Below are positions 11,701 through 22,114 of a stretch of 64,000 bases of DNA, piece after piece. The notes under the pieces were generated by a model. That model did no database searches. It saw only the letters and a list, made by a program, of their open reading frames with translations, and was not told where the DNA came from. Each line of letters starts with the position of its first letter. Positions within the stretch are counted from its first letter, which is position 1. A program made the position numbers and the translations under genes. Source of the stretch: Holacanthus passer (taxonomy: Eukaryota > Chordata > Actinopteri > Pomacanthidae); NCBI GenBank assembly GCA_025331565.1, contig JAFREQ010000223.1, forward strand, positions 124,001-188,000, written 5' to 3'.

Positions 11701-13500
11701 AACACAATGTGCATTTTTCTTCTACTGATTTTCTTGAAATCCTTTTTGTACTAAATTTGCATTAAGACTTCTACTGGTGTTGGAAAATGACCCAATGGCT
11801 TAAGTTTACTTTACTTTTAACACACACTCTGATAGCCTGACTTAGACGTTATTTCAGATATTTGCTCTACACCTAGCGGTAGCATTATTCTCACTAACCT
11901 CACCATTCAGTTTGCTTAAGTTCTTTAATTGTAATGTGTTGAGCTCTCAGGGCCACCGTAGAAAGTGATGACAACCCTCTAATTAATCCATAACTCTCAT
12001 AAACGTACCACATAATGAAAATCAAAACTTGAAATACTCAAATTCTATTACAGGGTGAAATACGGGTGGAACAGTGTCTTTGTGTTGATTTCAGATTCAC
12101 AGGGCAAACTGTAAAATGTCACAGGGTATTACTGTTAACCTGTGCGGGAAACCCTTCACTGTGCCACAACAATACAGTAATGAGATATTGCAACATCAGC
12201 TCCTGTCTCAACATGTGACCCTAATCCCTGATGAAGGCCACTGAAGACACCTTGAAAGCACAGAAACAAATGTCTTCCTCCATGTAACGTTTTGACAGTG
12301 ACGTCCTGTCGGATGTTAACAAAGCTGTACCTGTCCGCCTCTGGCTAACCGTTTATGACTGTGCCTTCACCTCTCTGCTACGATATTTCCAATGCATCCC
12401 ATTTACATAGTGTGTATAAAATAGATAGAAATATATATGCAAAACGACGAGTACTTGTTGCTTGTTGGGCTGGATATTGTGTTGTTTTGTGTATTTCATC
12501 CATGTGTTCTAGTCATGGTGACCTCAAACAGCCTTGTGGAGCTTCTTCTCCTAATGTTTGATTTTGAAAAATCCAACATTAAAATACTTTAAAATAATGT
12601 TAAAATCAAAATGAAAGCTCTCTAATTGCTGGGTAATGATTATCAATGAACCTGAAAATGGCATCAAATGACTGAAAAGATTAAGAGACCCTTAAGATCC
12701 AGATCACCAGGCTTTATTTTAGGGAGAGTCGTCGGCTGAAATCTGTCCTCACCTCATAATTTCCAGTTGATTTGATTAATGGGTTACCACACTGTGAGAC
12801 ATCAGTAATCGATACCCATGAATGAAAAAATCTCCAAACCAGATATGTATGTCAAGGACTGTGACCTAAAGCGTTGGAAACAAACATGAGGCCATGGCCT
12901 GGAGAGAGTGTAAGAGAGGGTGGCATGCCTGCACTGTGTGTGTGTGTGTGTGCGAATGTTTGTATATGTTTGTGTGTGGCGACACTGATGCAGCGCTGCG
13001 AGCCAGGCGGATTCAACCTTTCGCAAGTGGCAAAGGCAGACATGATGAAGTCATGTTGACAGCGCGGAGCCTGCGGTCAGACGTCTTTTTAACACGATTT
13101 TGCTTTTGCTTTTTTATTCTAATTCCCAAGGCCACCTTATCAAATACACAATACACAATGTAATACAGTTCAACAGCAGCAGATGGACTAAAGTGGAAAA
13201 CTACTATTAATTATCCAGCCACAATGAGTCAATGTGAAAATTATTACCCTGTTCTTCTTTTCATCATTTGACAAAATACCATATGGTTTGTGAAATACAT
13301 CTAAATCGCAAAAAGAACACCAAGAATTTGGAGCCATGATAGGATCTGTGACTTAGGAGGTATAAAGGTATAATGTTTACCATATTCACCATCTTAGTTT
13401 AGTGTGTTGGCATACTAATATTGGCTAAGATGAGAATGTCTTAATTTTGCAGGTTTTTGATTTGAAGTATTGGGCAAATTGAAATTTTGATTTTGATTCT

Positions 13501-16500
13501 ACTTGTGCTTTATGCATAAGTGTGTGCTGCTCCTCTTAGTGTGTGCTGGGACCAGGAGGCCATTGGTTGTCTTGTGCTTTATGCATAAGTGTGTGCTGCT
13601 CCTCTTAGTGTGTGCTGGGACCAGGAGGCCATTGGTTGTCTTGTGCTTTATGCATAAGTGTGTGATGCTCCTCTCAGTGTGTGCTGGGACCAGGAGGCGA
13701 TTGGTTGATTTGGACTTTATGTTTAAGTGTGTGCTGCTCCTCTCAGTGTGTGCTGGGACCAGGAGGCCATTGGTTGACCTGCACATGCCCAGCTCACTCC
13801 ATAAGGAGCCCAGAACAAGGGTGCAGTTTTTGTTAACCTTGTTTTCTCCTCTTCATTTCAGCTGTGGAGGTTAATTATAGATTATTACCTTCTGGTTCGA
13901 TTTGTTTTTTTGGCCTCTGAAGTTAAAACATGTTTACCAATAAGTGTGTGCTGGGACCAGGAGGCCATTGGTTGATTTGTGCTTTATGTTTAAGTGTGTG
14001 CTTCTCCTCTTAGTGTGTGCTGGGACCAGGAGGCCATTGGTTGACTTGTGCTTTATGTATAAGTGTGTGCTTCTCCTCTTAGTGTGTGCTGGGACCAGGA
14101 GGCCATTGGTTGACATGTGCTTTATGTATAAGTGTGTGCTTCTCCTCTTAGTGTGTGCTGGGACCAGGAGGCCATTGGTTGACCTGCACATGCCCAGTTC
14201 ACCTCATAAGGAGCCCAGAACAGGGGTGCAGTTTTTGTTGACCTTGTTTTCTCCTCTTCATTTCAGTTGTGGAGGTTAATTATAGATTATTTTTATTACC
14301 TTGTGGTTCCATTTGTTTTTTTTGGCCTCTGAAGTTTAAGCATGTTTACCAATAAGTGTGTGCTGGGACCAGGAGGCCATTGGTTGATTTGTGCTTTATG
14401 TTTAAGTGTGTGCTTCTCCTCTTAGTGTGTGCTGGGACAAGGAGGTGATTGGTTGACATGCACATGCCCACTTAGACATAAAGTGTGTGCTGGGACCAGG
14501 AGGCCATTGGTTGTCTTGTGCTTTATGCATAAGTGTGTGCTGCTCCTCTCAGTGTGTGCTGGGACCAGGAGGCCATTGGTTGACCTGCACATGCCCAGCT
14601 CACTCCATAAGGAGCCCAGAACAAGGGTGCAGTTTTTGTTAACCTTGTTTTCTCCTCTTCATTTCAGCTGTGGAGGTTAATTATAGATTATTACCTTCTG
14701 GTTCGATTTGTTTTTTTGGCCTCTGAAGTTAACACATGTTTACCTATAAGTGTGTGCTGGGACCAGGAGGCCATTGGTTGACTTGTGCTTTATGTACAAG
14801 TGTGTGCTGGGACCAGGAGGCCATTGGTTGATTTGGGCTTTATATTTAAGTGTGTGCTGCTCCTCTCAGTGCCTGCTGGGACCAGGAGGCCATTGGTTGA
14901 CCTGCACATGCCCAGCTCACCCCATAAGGAGCCCAGAACAGTGGTGCAGTTTTTGTTAACCTTGTTTTCTCCTCTTCATTTCAGCTGTGGAGGTTAATTA
15001 TAGATTATTTTTATTACCTTCTGGTTCGATTTGTTTTTTTGGCCTCTGAAGTTAAAACATGTTTACCAATAAGTGTGTGCTGGGACCAGGAGGCCATTGG
15101 TTGATTTGTGCTTTTTGTTTAAGTGTGTGCTTCTCCTCTTAGTGTGTGCTGGGACCAGGAGGCCATTGGTTGACTTGTGCTTTATGTACAAGTGTGTGCT
15201 GGGACCAGGAGGTGATTGGTTGACGTGTGCTTTATGTACAAGTGTGTGCTGCTCCTCTTAGTGTGTGCTGCTCCTCTTAGTGTGTGCTTCTCCTCTTAGT
15301 GTGTGCTGGGACCAGGAGGCCATTGGTTGACCTGCACATGCCCAGCTCACTCCATAAGGAGCCCAGAACAAGGGTGCAGTTTTTGTTAACCTTGTTTTCT
15401 CCTCTTCATTTCAGTTGTGGAGGTTAATTATAGATTATTTTTATTACCTTCTGGTTCGATTTGTTTTTTTGGCCTCTGAAGTTAAAACATGTTTACCAAT
15501 AAGTGTGTGCTGGGACCAGGAGGCCATTGGTTGATTTGTGCTTTATGTTTAAGTGTGTGCTTCTCCTCTTAGTGTGTGCTGGGACCAGGAGGTGATTGGT
15601 TGATTTGTGCTTTATGTTTAAGTGTGTGCTTCTCCTCTTAGTGTGTGCTGGGACCAGGAGGCCATTGGTTGACTTGTGCTTTATGTACAAGTGTGTGCTG
15701 GGACCAGGAGGCCATTGGTTGATTTGTGCTTTATGTTTAAGTGTGTGCTTCTCCTCTTAGTGTGTGCTGGGACCAGGAGGCCATTGGTTGATTTGTGCTT
15801 CATGGCCAGTGTGTGCTTCTCCTTTAGTGTGTGCTGGGACCAGGAGGCCATTGGTTGACTTGTGCTTTATGTACAAGTGTGTGCTGGGACCAGGAGGCCA
15901 TTGGTTGATTTGTGCTTTATGTTTAAGTGTGTGCTTCTCCTCTTAGTGTGTGCTGGGACCAGGAGGCCATTGGTTGACTTGTGCTTTATGTACAAGTGTG
16001 TGCTGGGACCAGGAGGCGATTGGTTGACGTGTGCTTTATGTACAAGTGTGTGCTGCTCCTCTTAGTGTGTGCTGGGACCAGGAGGCCATTGGTTGACTTG
16101 TGCTTTATGTACAAGTGTGTGCTGCTCCTCTCAGTGTGTGCTGGGACCAGGAGGCCATTGGTTGACCTGCACATGCCCAGCTCACTCCATAAGGAGCCCA
16201 GAACAAGGGTGCAGTTTTTGTTAACCTTGTTTTCTCCTCTTCATTTCAGTTGTGGAGGTTAATTATAGATTATTTTTATTACCTTCTGGTTCGATTTGTT
16301 TTTTTGGCCTCTGAAGTTAAAACATGTTTACCAATAAGTGTGTGCTGGGACCAGGAGGCCATTGGTTGATTTGTGCTTTATGTTTAAGTGTGTGCTTCTC
16401 CTCTTAGTGTGTGCTGGGACAAGGAGGTGATTGGTTGACATGCACATGCCCACTTAGACATAAAGTGTGTGCTGGGACCAGGAGGCCATTGGTTGTCTTG

Positions 16501-19456
16501 TGCTTTATGTTTAAGTGTGTGCTTCTCCTCTCAGTGTGTGCTGGGACCAGGAGGCCATTGGTTGACCTGCACATGCCCAGCTCACTCCATAAGGAGCCCA
16601 GAACAAGGGTGCAGTTTTTGTTAACCTTGTTTTCTCCTCTTCATTTCAGCTGTGGAGGTTAATTATAGATTATTACCTTCTGGTTCGATTTGTTTTTTTG
16701 GCCTCTGAAGTTAACACATGTTTACCTATAAGTGTGTGCTGGGACCAGGAGGCCATTGGTTGACTTGTGCTTTATGTACAAGTGTGTGCTGGGACCAGGA
16801 GGCCATTGGTTGATTTGGGCTTTATATTTAAGTGTGTGCTTCTCCTCTTAGTGTGTGCTGGGACCAGGAGGCCATTGGTTGACTTGTGCTTTATGTACAA
16901 GTGTGTGCTGGGACCAGGAGGTGATTGCTGGGACCAGGAGGCTTTATGTACAAGTGTGTGCTGCTCCTCTTAGTGTGTGCTTCTCCTCTTAGTGTGTGCT
17001 GGGACCAGGAGGCCATTGGTTGACCTGCACATGCCCAGCTCACTCCATAAGGAGCCCAGAACAAGGGTGCAGTTTTTGTTAACCTTGTTTTCTCCTCTTC
17101 ATTTCAGCTGTGGAGGTTAATTATAGATTATTTTTATTACCTTCTGGTTCGATTTGTTTTTTTGGCCTCTGAAGTTAAAACATGTTTACCAATAAGTGTG
17201 TGCTGGGACCAGGAGGCCATTGGTTGATTTGTGCTTCATGTTTAAGTGTGTGCTTCTCCTCTTAGTGTGTGCTGTGACCAGGAGGTGATTGGTTGATTTG
17301 TGCTTTATGTTTAAGTGTGTGCTTCTCCTCTTAGTGTGTGCTGGGACCAGGAGGCCATTGGTTGATTTGTGCTTCATGTTTAAGTGTGTGCTTCTCCTCT
17401 TAGTGTGTGCTGGGACCAGGAGGCCATTGGTTGATTTGTGCTTTATGTACAAGTGTGTGCTAGGACCAGGAGGCCATTGGTTGATTTGTGCTTTATGTTT
17501 AAGTGTGTGCTTCTCCTCTTAGTGTGTGCTGGGACCAGGAGGCCATTGGTTGACTTGTGCTTTATGTACAAGTGTGTGCTGGGACCAGGAGGTGATTGGT
17601 TGATTTGTGCTTTATGTACAAGTGTGTGCTGCTCCTCTTAGTGTGTGCTGGGACCAGGAGGCCATTGGTTGACTTGTGCTTTATGTACAAGTGTGTGCTG
17701 CTCCTCTCAGTGTGTGCTGGGACCAGGAGGCCATTGGTTGACCTGCACATGCCCAGCTCACTCCATAAGGAGCCCAGAACAGTGGTGCAGTTTTTGTTAA
17801 CCTTGTTTTCTCCTCTTCATTTCAGCTGTGGAGGTTAATTATAGATTATTTTTATTACCTTCTGGTTCGATTTGTTTTTTTGGCCTCTGAAGTTAAAACA
17901 TGTTTACCAATAAGTGTGTGCTGGGACCAGGAGGCCATTGGTTGATTTGTGCTTCATGTTTAAGTGTGTGCTTCTCCTCTTAGTGTGTGCTGTGACCAGG
18001 AGGTGATTGGTTGACTTGTGCTTTATGTACAAGTGTGTGCTGGGACCAGGAGGTGATTGGTTGACATGCAGATGCCCACTTAGACATAAAGTGTGTGCTG
18101 GGACCAGGAGGCGATTGGTTGATTTGTGCTTTATGTTTAAGTGTGTGCTTCTCCTCTCAGTGTGTGCTGGGACCAGGAGGCCATTGGTCGTCTTGTGCTT
18201 TATGTACAAGTGTGTGCTGCTCCTCTTAGTGTGTGCTGGGACCAGGAGGCCATTGGTTGACCTGCACATGCCCAGTTCACCCCATAAGGAGCCCAGAACA
18301 GGGGTGCAGTTTTTGTTAACCTTGTTTTCTCCTCTTCATTTCAGTTGTGGAGGTTAATTATAGATTATTTTTATTACCTCCTGGTTTGATTTGTTTTTTT
18401 GGCCTCTGAAGTTAAAACATGTTTACCAATAAGTGTGTGCTGGGACCAGGAGGCCATTGGTTGACTTGTGCTTCATGTACAAGTGTGTGCTGCTCCTCTC
18501 AGTGTGTGCTGGGACCAGGAGGTGATTGGTTGACTTGTGCTTTATGTACAAGTGTGTGCTGGGACAAGGAGGCAATTGGTTGACTTGTGCTTTATGTACA
18601 AGTGTGTGCTGCTCCTCTCAGTGTGTGCTGGGACCAGGAGGCCATTGGTTGACTTGTGCTTTATGTATAAGTGTGTGCTGCTCCTCTCAGTGTGTGCTGG
18701 GACAAGGAGGCCATTGGTTGATTTGGGCTTTATGTACAAGTGTGTGCTTCTCCTCTCAGTGTGTGCTGGGACAAGGAGGTGATTGGTTGACATGCGCATC
18801 CCCACTTACACATAAAGTGTGTGCTGGGACCAGGAGGCGATTGGTTGATTTGGGCTTTATGTACAAGTGTGTGCTGGGACAAGGAGGCCATTGGTTGACT
18901 TGTGCTTTATGTACAAGTGTGTGCTGCTCCTCTCAGTGTGTGCTGGGACCAGGAGGCCATTGGTTGACTTGTGCTTTATGTATAAGTGTGTGCTGCTCCT
19001 CTCAGTGTGTGCTGGGACCAGGAGGCCATTGGTTGATTTGGGCTTTATGTACAAGTGTGTGCTTCTCCTCTCAGTGTGTGCTGGGACAAGGAGGTGATTG
19101 GTTGACATGCGCATCCCCACTTACACATAAAGTGTGTGCTGGGACCAGGAGGCGATTGGTTGATTTGGGCTTTATGTTTAAGTGTGTGCTGCTCCTCTCA
19201 GTGTGTGCTGGGACCAGGAGGTGATTGGTTGACATGCACATGCCCAGCTCACTCCATAAGGAGCCCAGAACAGTGGTGCAGTTTTTGTTAACCTTGTTTT
19301 CTCTTCTTCATTTCAGTTGTGGGGGTTAATTATAGATTATTTTTATTACCTTCTGGTTTGATTTGTTTTTTTGAGTTAAAAGTTAAAGTTAAAACATGTT
19401 TACCAATAAGTGTGTGCTGGGACCAGGAGGCAATTGGTTGATTTGTGCTTTATGTA
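13501..19456 (+). repeat. Hierarchical minisatellite array (about 70 units, 50/69-bp core, ~165-bp spacers)
   Basis: About 6 kb is made almost wholly of one unit in one orientation. The long form is 69 bp (AAGTGTGTGCTGCTCCTCTT, then AGTGTGTGCTGGGACCAGGA, then GGCCATTGGTTGACTTGTGC, then TTTATGTAC). The short form is 50 bp and lacks the CTCCTCTT half. Counting GGGACCAGG or GGGACAAGG by eye gives about 69 copies. Blocks of 1 to 14 units are separated by a ~165-bp spacer beginning CCTGCACATGCCCAG, found near 13.78, 14.18, 14.59, 14.90, 15.33, 16.17, 16.57, 17.02, 17.73, 18.26 and 19.23 kb. A second junction type (GCACATGCCCACTTAGACAT and variants) occurs near 14.46, 16.44, 18.07, 18.79 and 19.10 kb. 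Larger copies exist at offsets of 1982, 718 and 315 bp. Because 69 is divisible by 3, frames stay open on both strands; I do not regard these as genes. Confidence 0.97.
18526..19156 (+). repeat. 315-bp tandem duplication inside the minisatellite
   Basis: The segment starting near 18528 repeats almost exactly from 18843, including the rare GGGACAAGG unit (18561 and 18876), the TTTGGGCTTTATGTAC unit and the junction CATGCGCATCCCCACTTACA. The near identity marks this as the most recent growth step visible in the array. Confidence 0.93.
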
Positions 19457-20200
19457 TTTTTTTTTAACCTGTTCTGTACAGCAACTTGGGCAAATAGTGT
19501 GATGTTCTAGATGCCCAGTCGTGCCACACAGATTTGCTCTGCTAGAGAGAGGTCTGAGATACTTCTCCCATAGTATGATTTTTATTTTATTTTTTTGTTT
19601 GTGTGACATCCGGACCAGAACAGGAGGGAAAAGGATAGAGATAAAGAGAGGGGGATGTGGGGACAAGAGACAAGAGAGAACATAACAACAACAACAATCA
19701 CAACTACAACAACAACAACCACAACCAGAGTATGGCGAACTTCAACATGCCTAATACCTACCGAAGTAAAAGGTTGTGGAACAAACCGATACCAATATGA
19801 TATAAAATATATAATATATAATTAATGTAATGTAATTAATGTAAGTGTAATAGAAGAAACTCAAACAAGCAAGCAAATATGAGAAAAGACAGAATTACCA
19901 CATCACTAAAGCCAATAGTGCCAAGGGTGTGTATGTATGTGTGTGTGTGTGCATGTATGTATGTGTGTGCGTGTGTTTTGTGGTTGTCCCTAGAGCTGAG
20001 CGTTTGTGTGAGACCACCGCATGCACCCCCCCCTCCCCCGTGAACCCACCCCAGCCAGCAGGCATGAACCCCCAGCACCGGAGAGCCCACCAGCCCATTA
20101 GAGGGGATAGGCCTGGGCAGAGCCCCCAAGTCCGCCCAAGAGTAGATGAGAAGTTAAGGCATCATCAAAGTTATAAAGGAACCATGGATGTGTGTATCCT
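19457..20200. repeat. Repeat remnant with (ACA)n and TG runs flanking the minisatellite
   Basis: Immediately after the array come a T-rich stretch, a purine-rich GAGAG stretch, an ACAACAACA run (about 19681-19730), a TATG/TG run (19927-19978) and a C-rich segment (20025-20130). This order resembles a degraded retrotransposon tail that I have seen in other fish sequence, but I cannot name the family. Open frames here are short and low in complexity. Confidence 0.4.
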
Positions 20201-21060
20201 GTAGTTGTTTTCACTTAAAACCACAGACATGAACCTCATGGTGGAGCTAGATGACAAGCCAGGGAACCACCAAAGTCAGTAGGATTCATCCCCATGAATG
20301 GGAACCATGAATGTTTCATGGTAGTCCATCTGGTAGATTTATAGATAGATTGAAATATTTCAGTCTGGATCAAAGTGGTTGAACTAACCAACATTGCCCC
20401 TCCTAGAGCTATACTGACAGCATGGCTAAAAATCTTAGTAATGTAAGGACAGCTCTAATTCAGGGAAGAGTGACAACATTAATACCCGAGGCAAAAGACA
20501 CTATTGATATCAAATGGATTGGGGTACCTTCTAACACATGAGTGCTTTAAAGCCCACCTGTCCATATGAATGGCTTTGTGTCAAAATCCCAGTTGTGTGC
20601 CACTTCATTTAATGATTTATACCTTTTTTTTTTTAAAATATACCTTTTATTTTATTTGCACTCTTCTATGCAGTGGTCTACAGGTCCTTCATACCCACTG
20701 CAGCCATGTCCGTTTTTTTCTGCTACGCTGTGCAATATTATAGCAAATTCTGTTAATCATATTACTACACAGGATGCATGTTTTGGATGTTAAATACAAC
20801 TGTACAATTCTCTGTGCAGAAAAATGCTTATATTTCGACAAGCAAAAATGTGCACGTAGTGTAAAAGTTTTTATAATGACTACTATTTTTGCTATTATTT
20901 ATACTGCCATGTTTTTTTAATCCTTTATTTGAGTACCTTCTAATTTGTTCTAATTTAAGTTTTGTCCTTGTTGTAATGTGAACAGTTTATGGTGTGGATC
21001 CTGAATCGTGCATTCCTCGATAACAAACATGTATTTTAATAGAGTTCAGTGTTTCCTCTC
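20201..21060. other. Intergenic DNA upstream of STEAP3
   Basis: No coding exon, RNA gene or clear repeat recognised. AT-rich, with a poly-T/A stretch near 20625-20640. Confidence 0.5.
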
Positions 21061-21158
21061 TGTTTTATCTGCGGCACACACGTGGGGGCGTGGCCGGGGC
21101 GGAGCTTTGGCTGTTGCGTCACCTTATCAGGAAGACGCGCACGGAGCGGAAAAACGAG
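21061..21158 (+). promoter_or_regulatory. Probable STEAP3 promoter and first non-coding exon
   Basis: A short GC-rich island in AT-rich DNA contains CACGTG (21079-21084), a GC box GGGGCGG (about 21096-21102) and a strong 5' splice site, AACGAG followed by GTGAGTACG, at 21158/21159. The next plus-strand coding exon is STEAP3 exon 2 with its start at 22115 and a possible acceptor TTTGTCAG ending at 22108. A 5' UTR exon ending at 21158 is therefore the natural reading. The CACGTG also contains the ACGTG core used by HIF and the E-box used by USF or MITF/TFEB factors; which one acts is unknown. Confidence 0.55.
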
Positions 21159-22114
21159 GTGAGTACGTGACTGTAAATAAGTCCAAAATATAACTGTAAG
21201 TACTAGCAGAAGCTGAATTATGTTATAGTAAGATGGTATTTTATCGTAATATACGTGTGTGTTCGCCTGCGTCGTGCCTGTGTGTGAAGGAGAGTAACTT
21301 TATTCGGAGGTAAAGTTTCCACGAGTTGAGCCAAGGACAACAAGCAAGGTGGCTTCTGTTTATAAAGCGAGTATCAATATCGATATCTGACAATTTAATG
21401 TTTGAACGCTAATCGTTCAGCTTTGATATATCTTACAACATTACTCTAAGCTGTATCTGAATATTCGTGGTCTTGTGGTATATTCGGCGTATAGTAGGAT
21501 GATTACCAAAGCAGCATCTCTTTAAACCTGACATTTTTACTGTTTTTCTGTCTAGTGTAAATGAGAGCATGATAATTGCATGTGGTCTATCTGTCTCCCA
21601 TGAAGTCTGAAACAAGTGTTGCACGAAATAACATTTTTGATGAAATATGTGCAGGGTTTAGATGATGGTCATTTTCTGAGCCAGCTGTATGGACTAGTAG
21701 CTGTTACTGTCTAAAATCCAGTTATGTTATTTTTGGATGGCCAGTCTTTGCTTTGACAGTGCAGAGTTACAGATCTGGGACATGTCAATTGAGACACTAA
21801 GATAATAGGGATCCTGCTTTTGTGTTCTAGAAAAGAAGAGACAAATGGCAGACAGAAACAGACCTCTTTAAACTGCATGTTTTTTTTTTCATATTTTATT
21901 ACTCTGAATTACTTTCATGTCAGGTCACGTGCTGCATGAAGAAGCAAGCATCTAGATCTAATAATCAGTGTGTGTGTATGTAAGTAATAACATCTTAATA
22001 TTATTCTTTCTATTTCTTAACTGATTTTAGAAACAGATTGAGGCAATATGGACATAAATAAACATAAACTAAAATAATGAGCTCCAATGAACTCCATAGA
22101 TTTGTCAGTGCGTT

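Larger units (their letters stand above)
8561..13500. other. AT-rich intergenic region between C1QL2 and the minisatellite
   Basis: No coding exon or RNA gene found. It holds two fragments of dispersed repeat family C (about 8690-8870 and 11430-11700), short CA/TG runs near 10038 and 12936-12980, and otherwise unremarkable AT-rich DNA. The segment 10380-10700 is less repetitive and could hold a conserved regulatory element, but nothing in it can be proved from one sequence. Confidence 0.6.

Noticed and set aside
18526..19224. 232-codon plus-strand open frame
   Set aside because: It lies wholly inside the minisatellite and exists because the unit length is a multiple of three; it has no family resemblance or gene context.
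13501..19456. CTCF-like reading of GGACCAGGAGGC in the array units
   Set aside because: The resemblance to the CTCF core is partial, lacking the full G-rich run; the NF-Y match is far stronger.
13501..19456. CRISPR-like array
   Set aside because: Regular repeats are present, but there are no unique spacers and the host is a vertebrate; it is a minisatellite.
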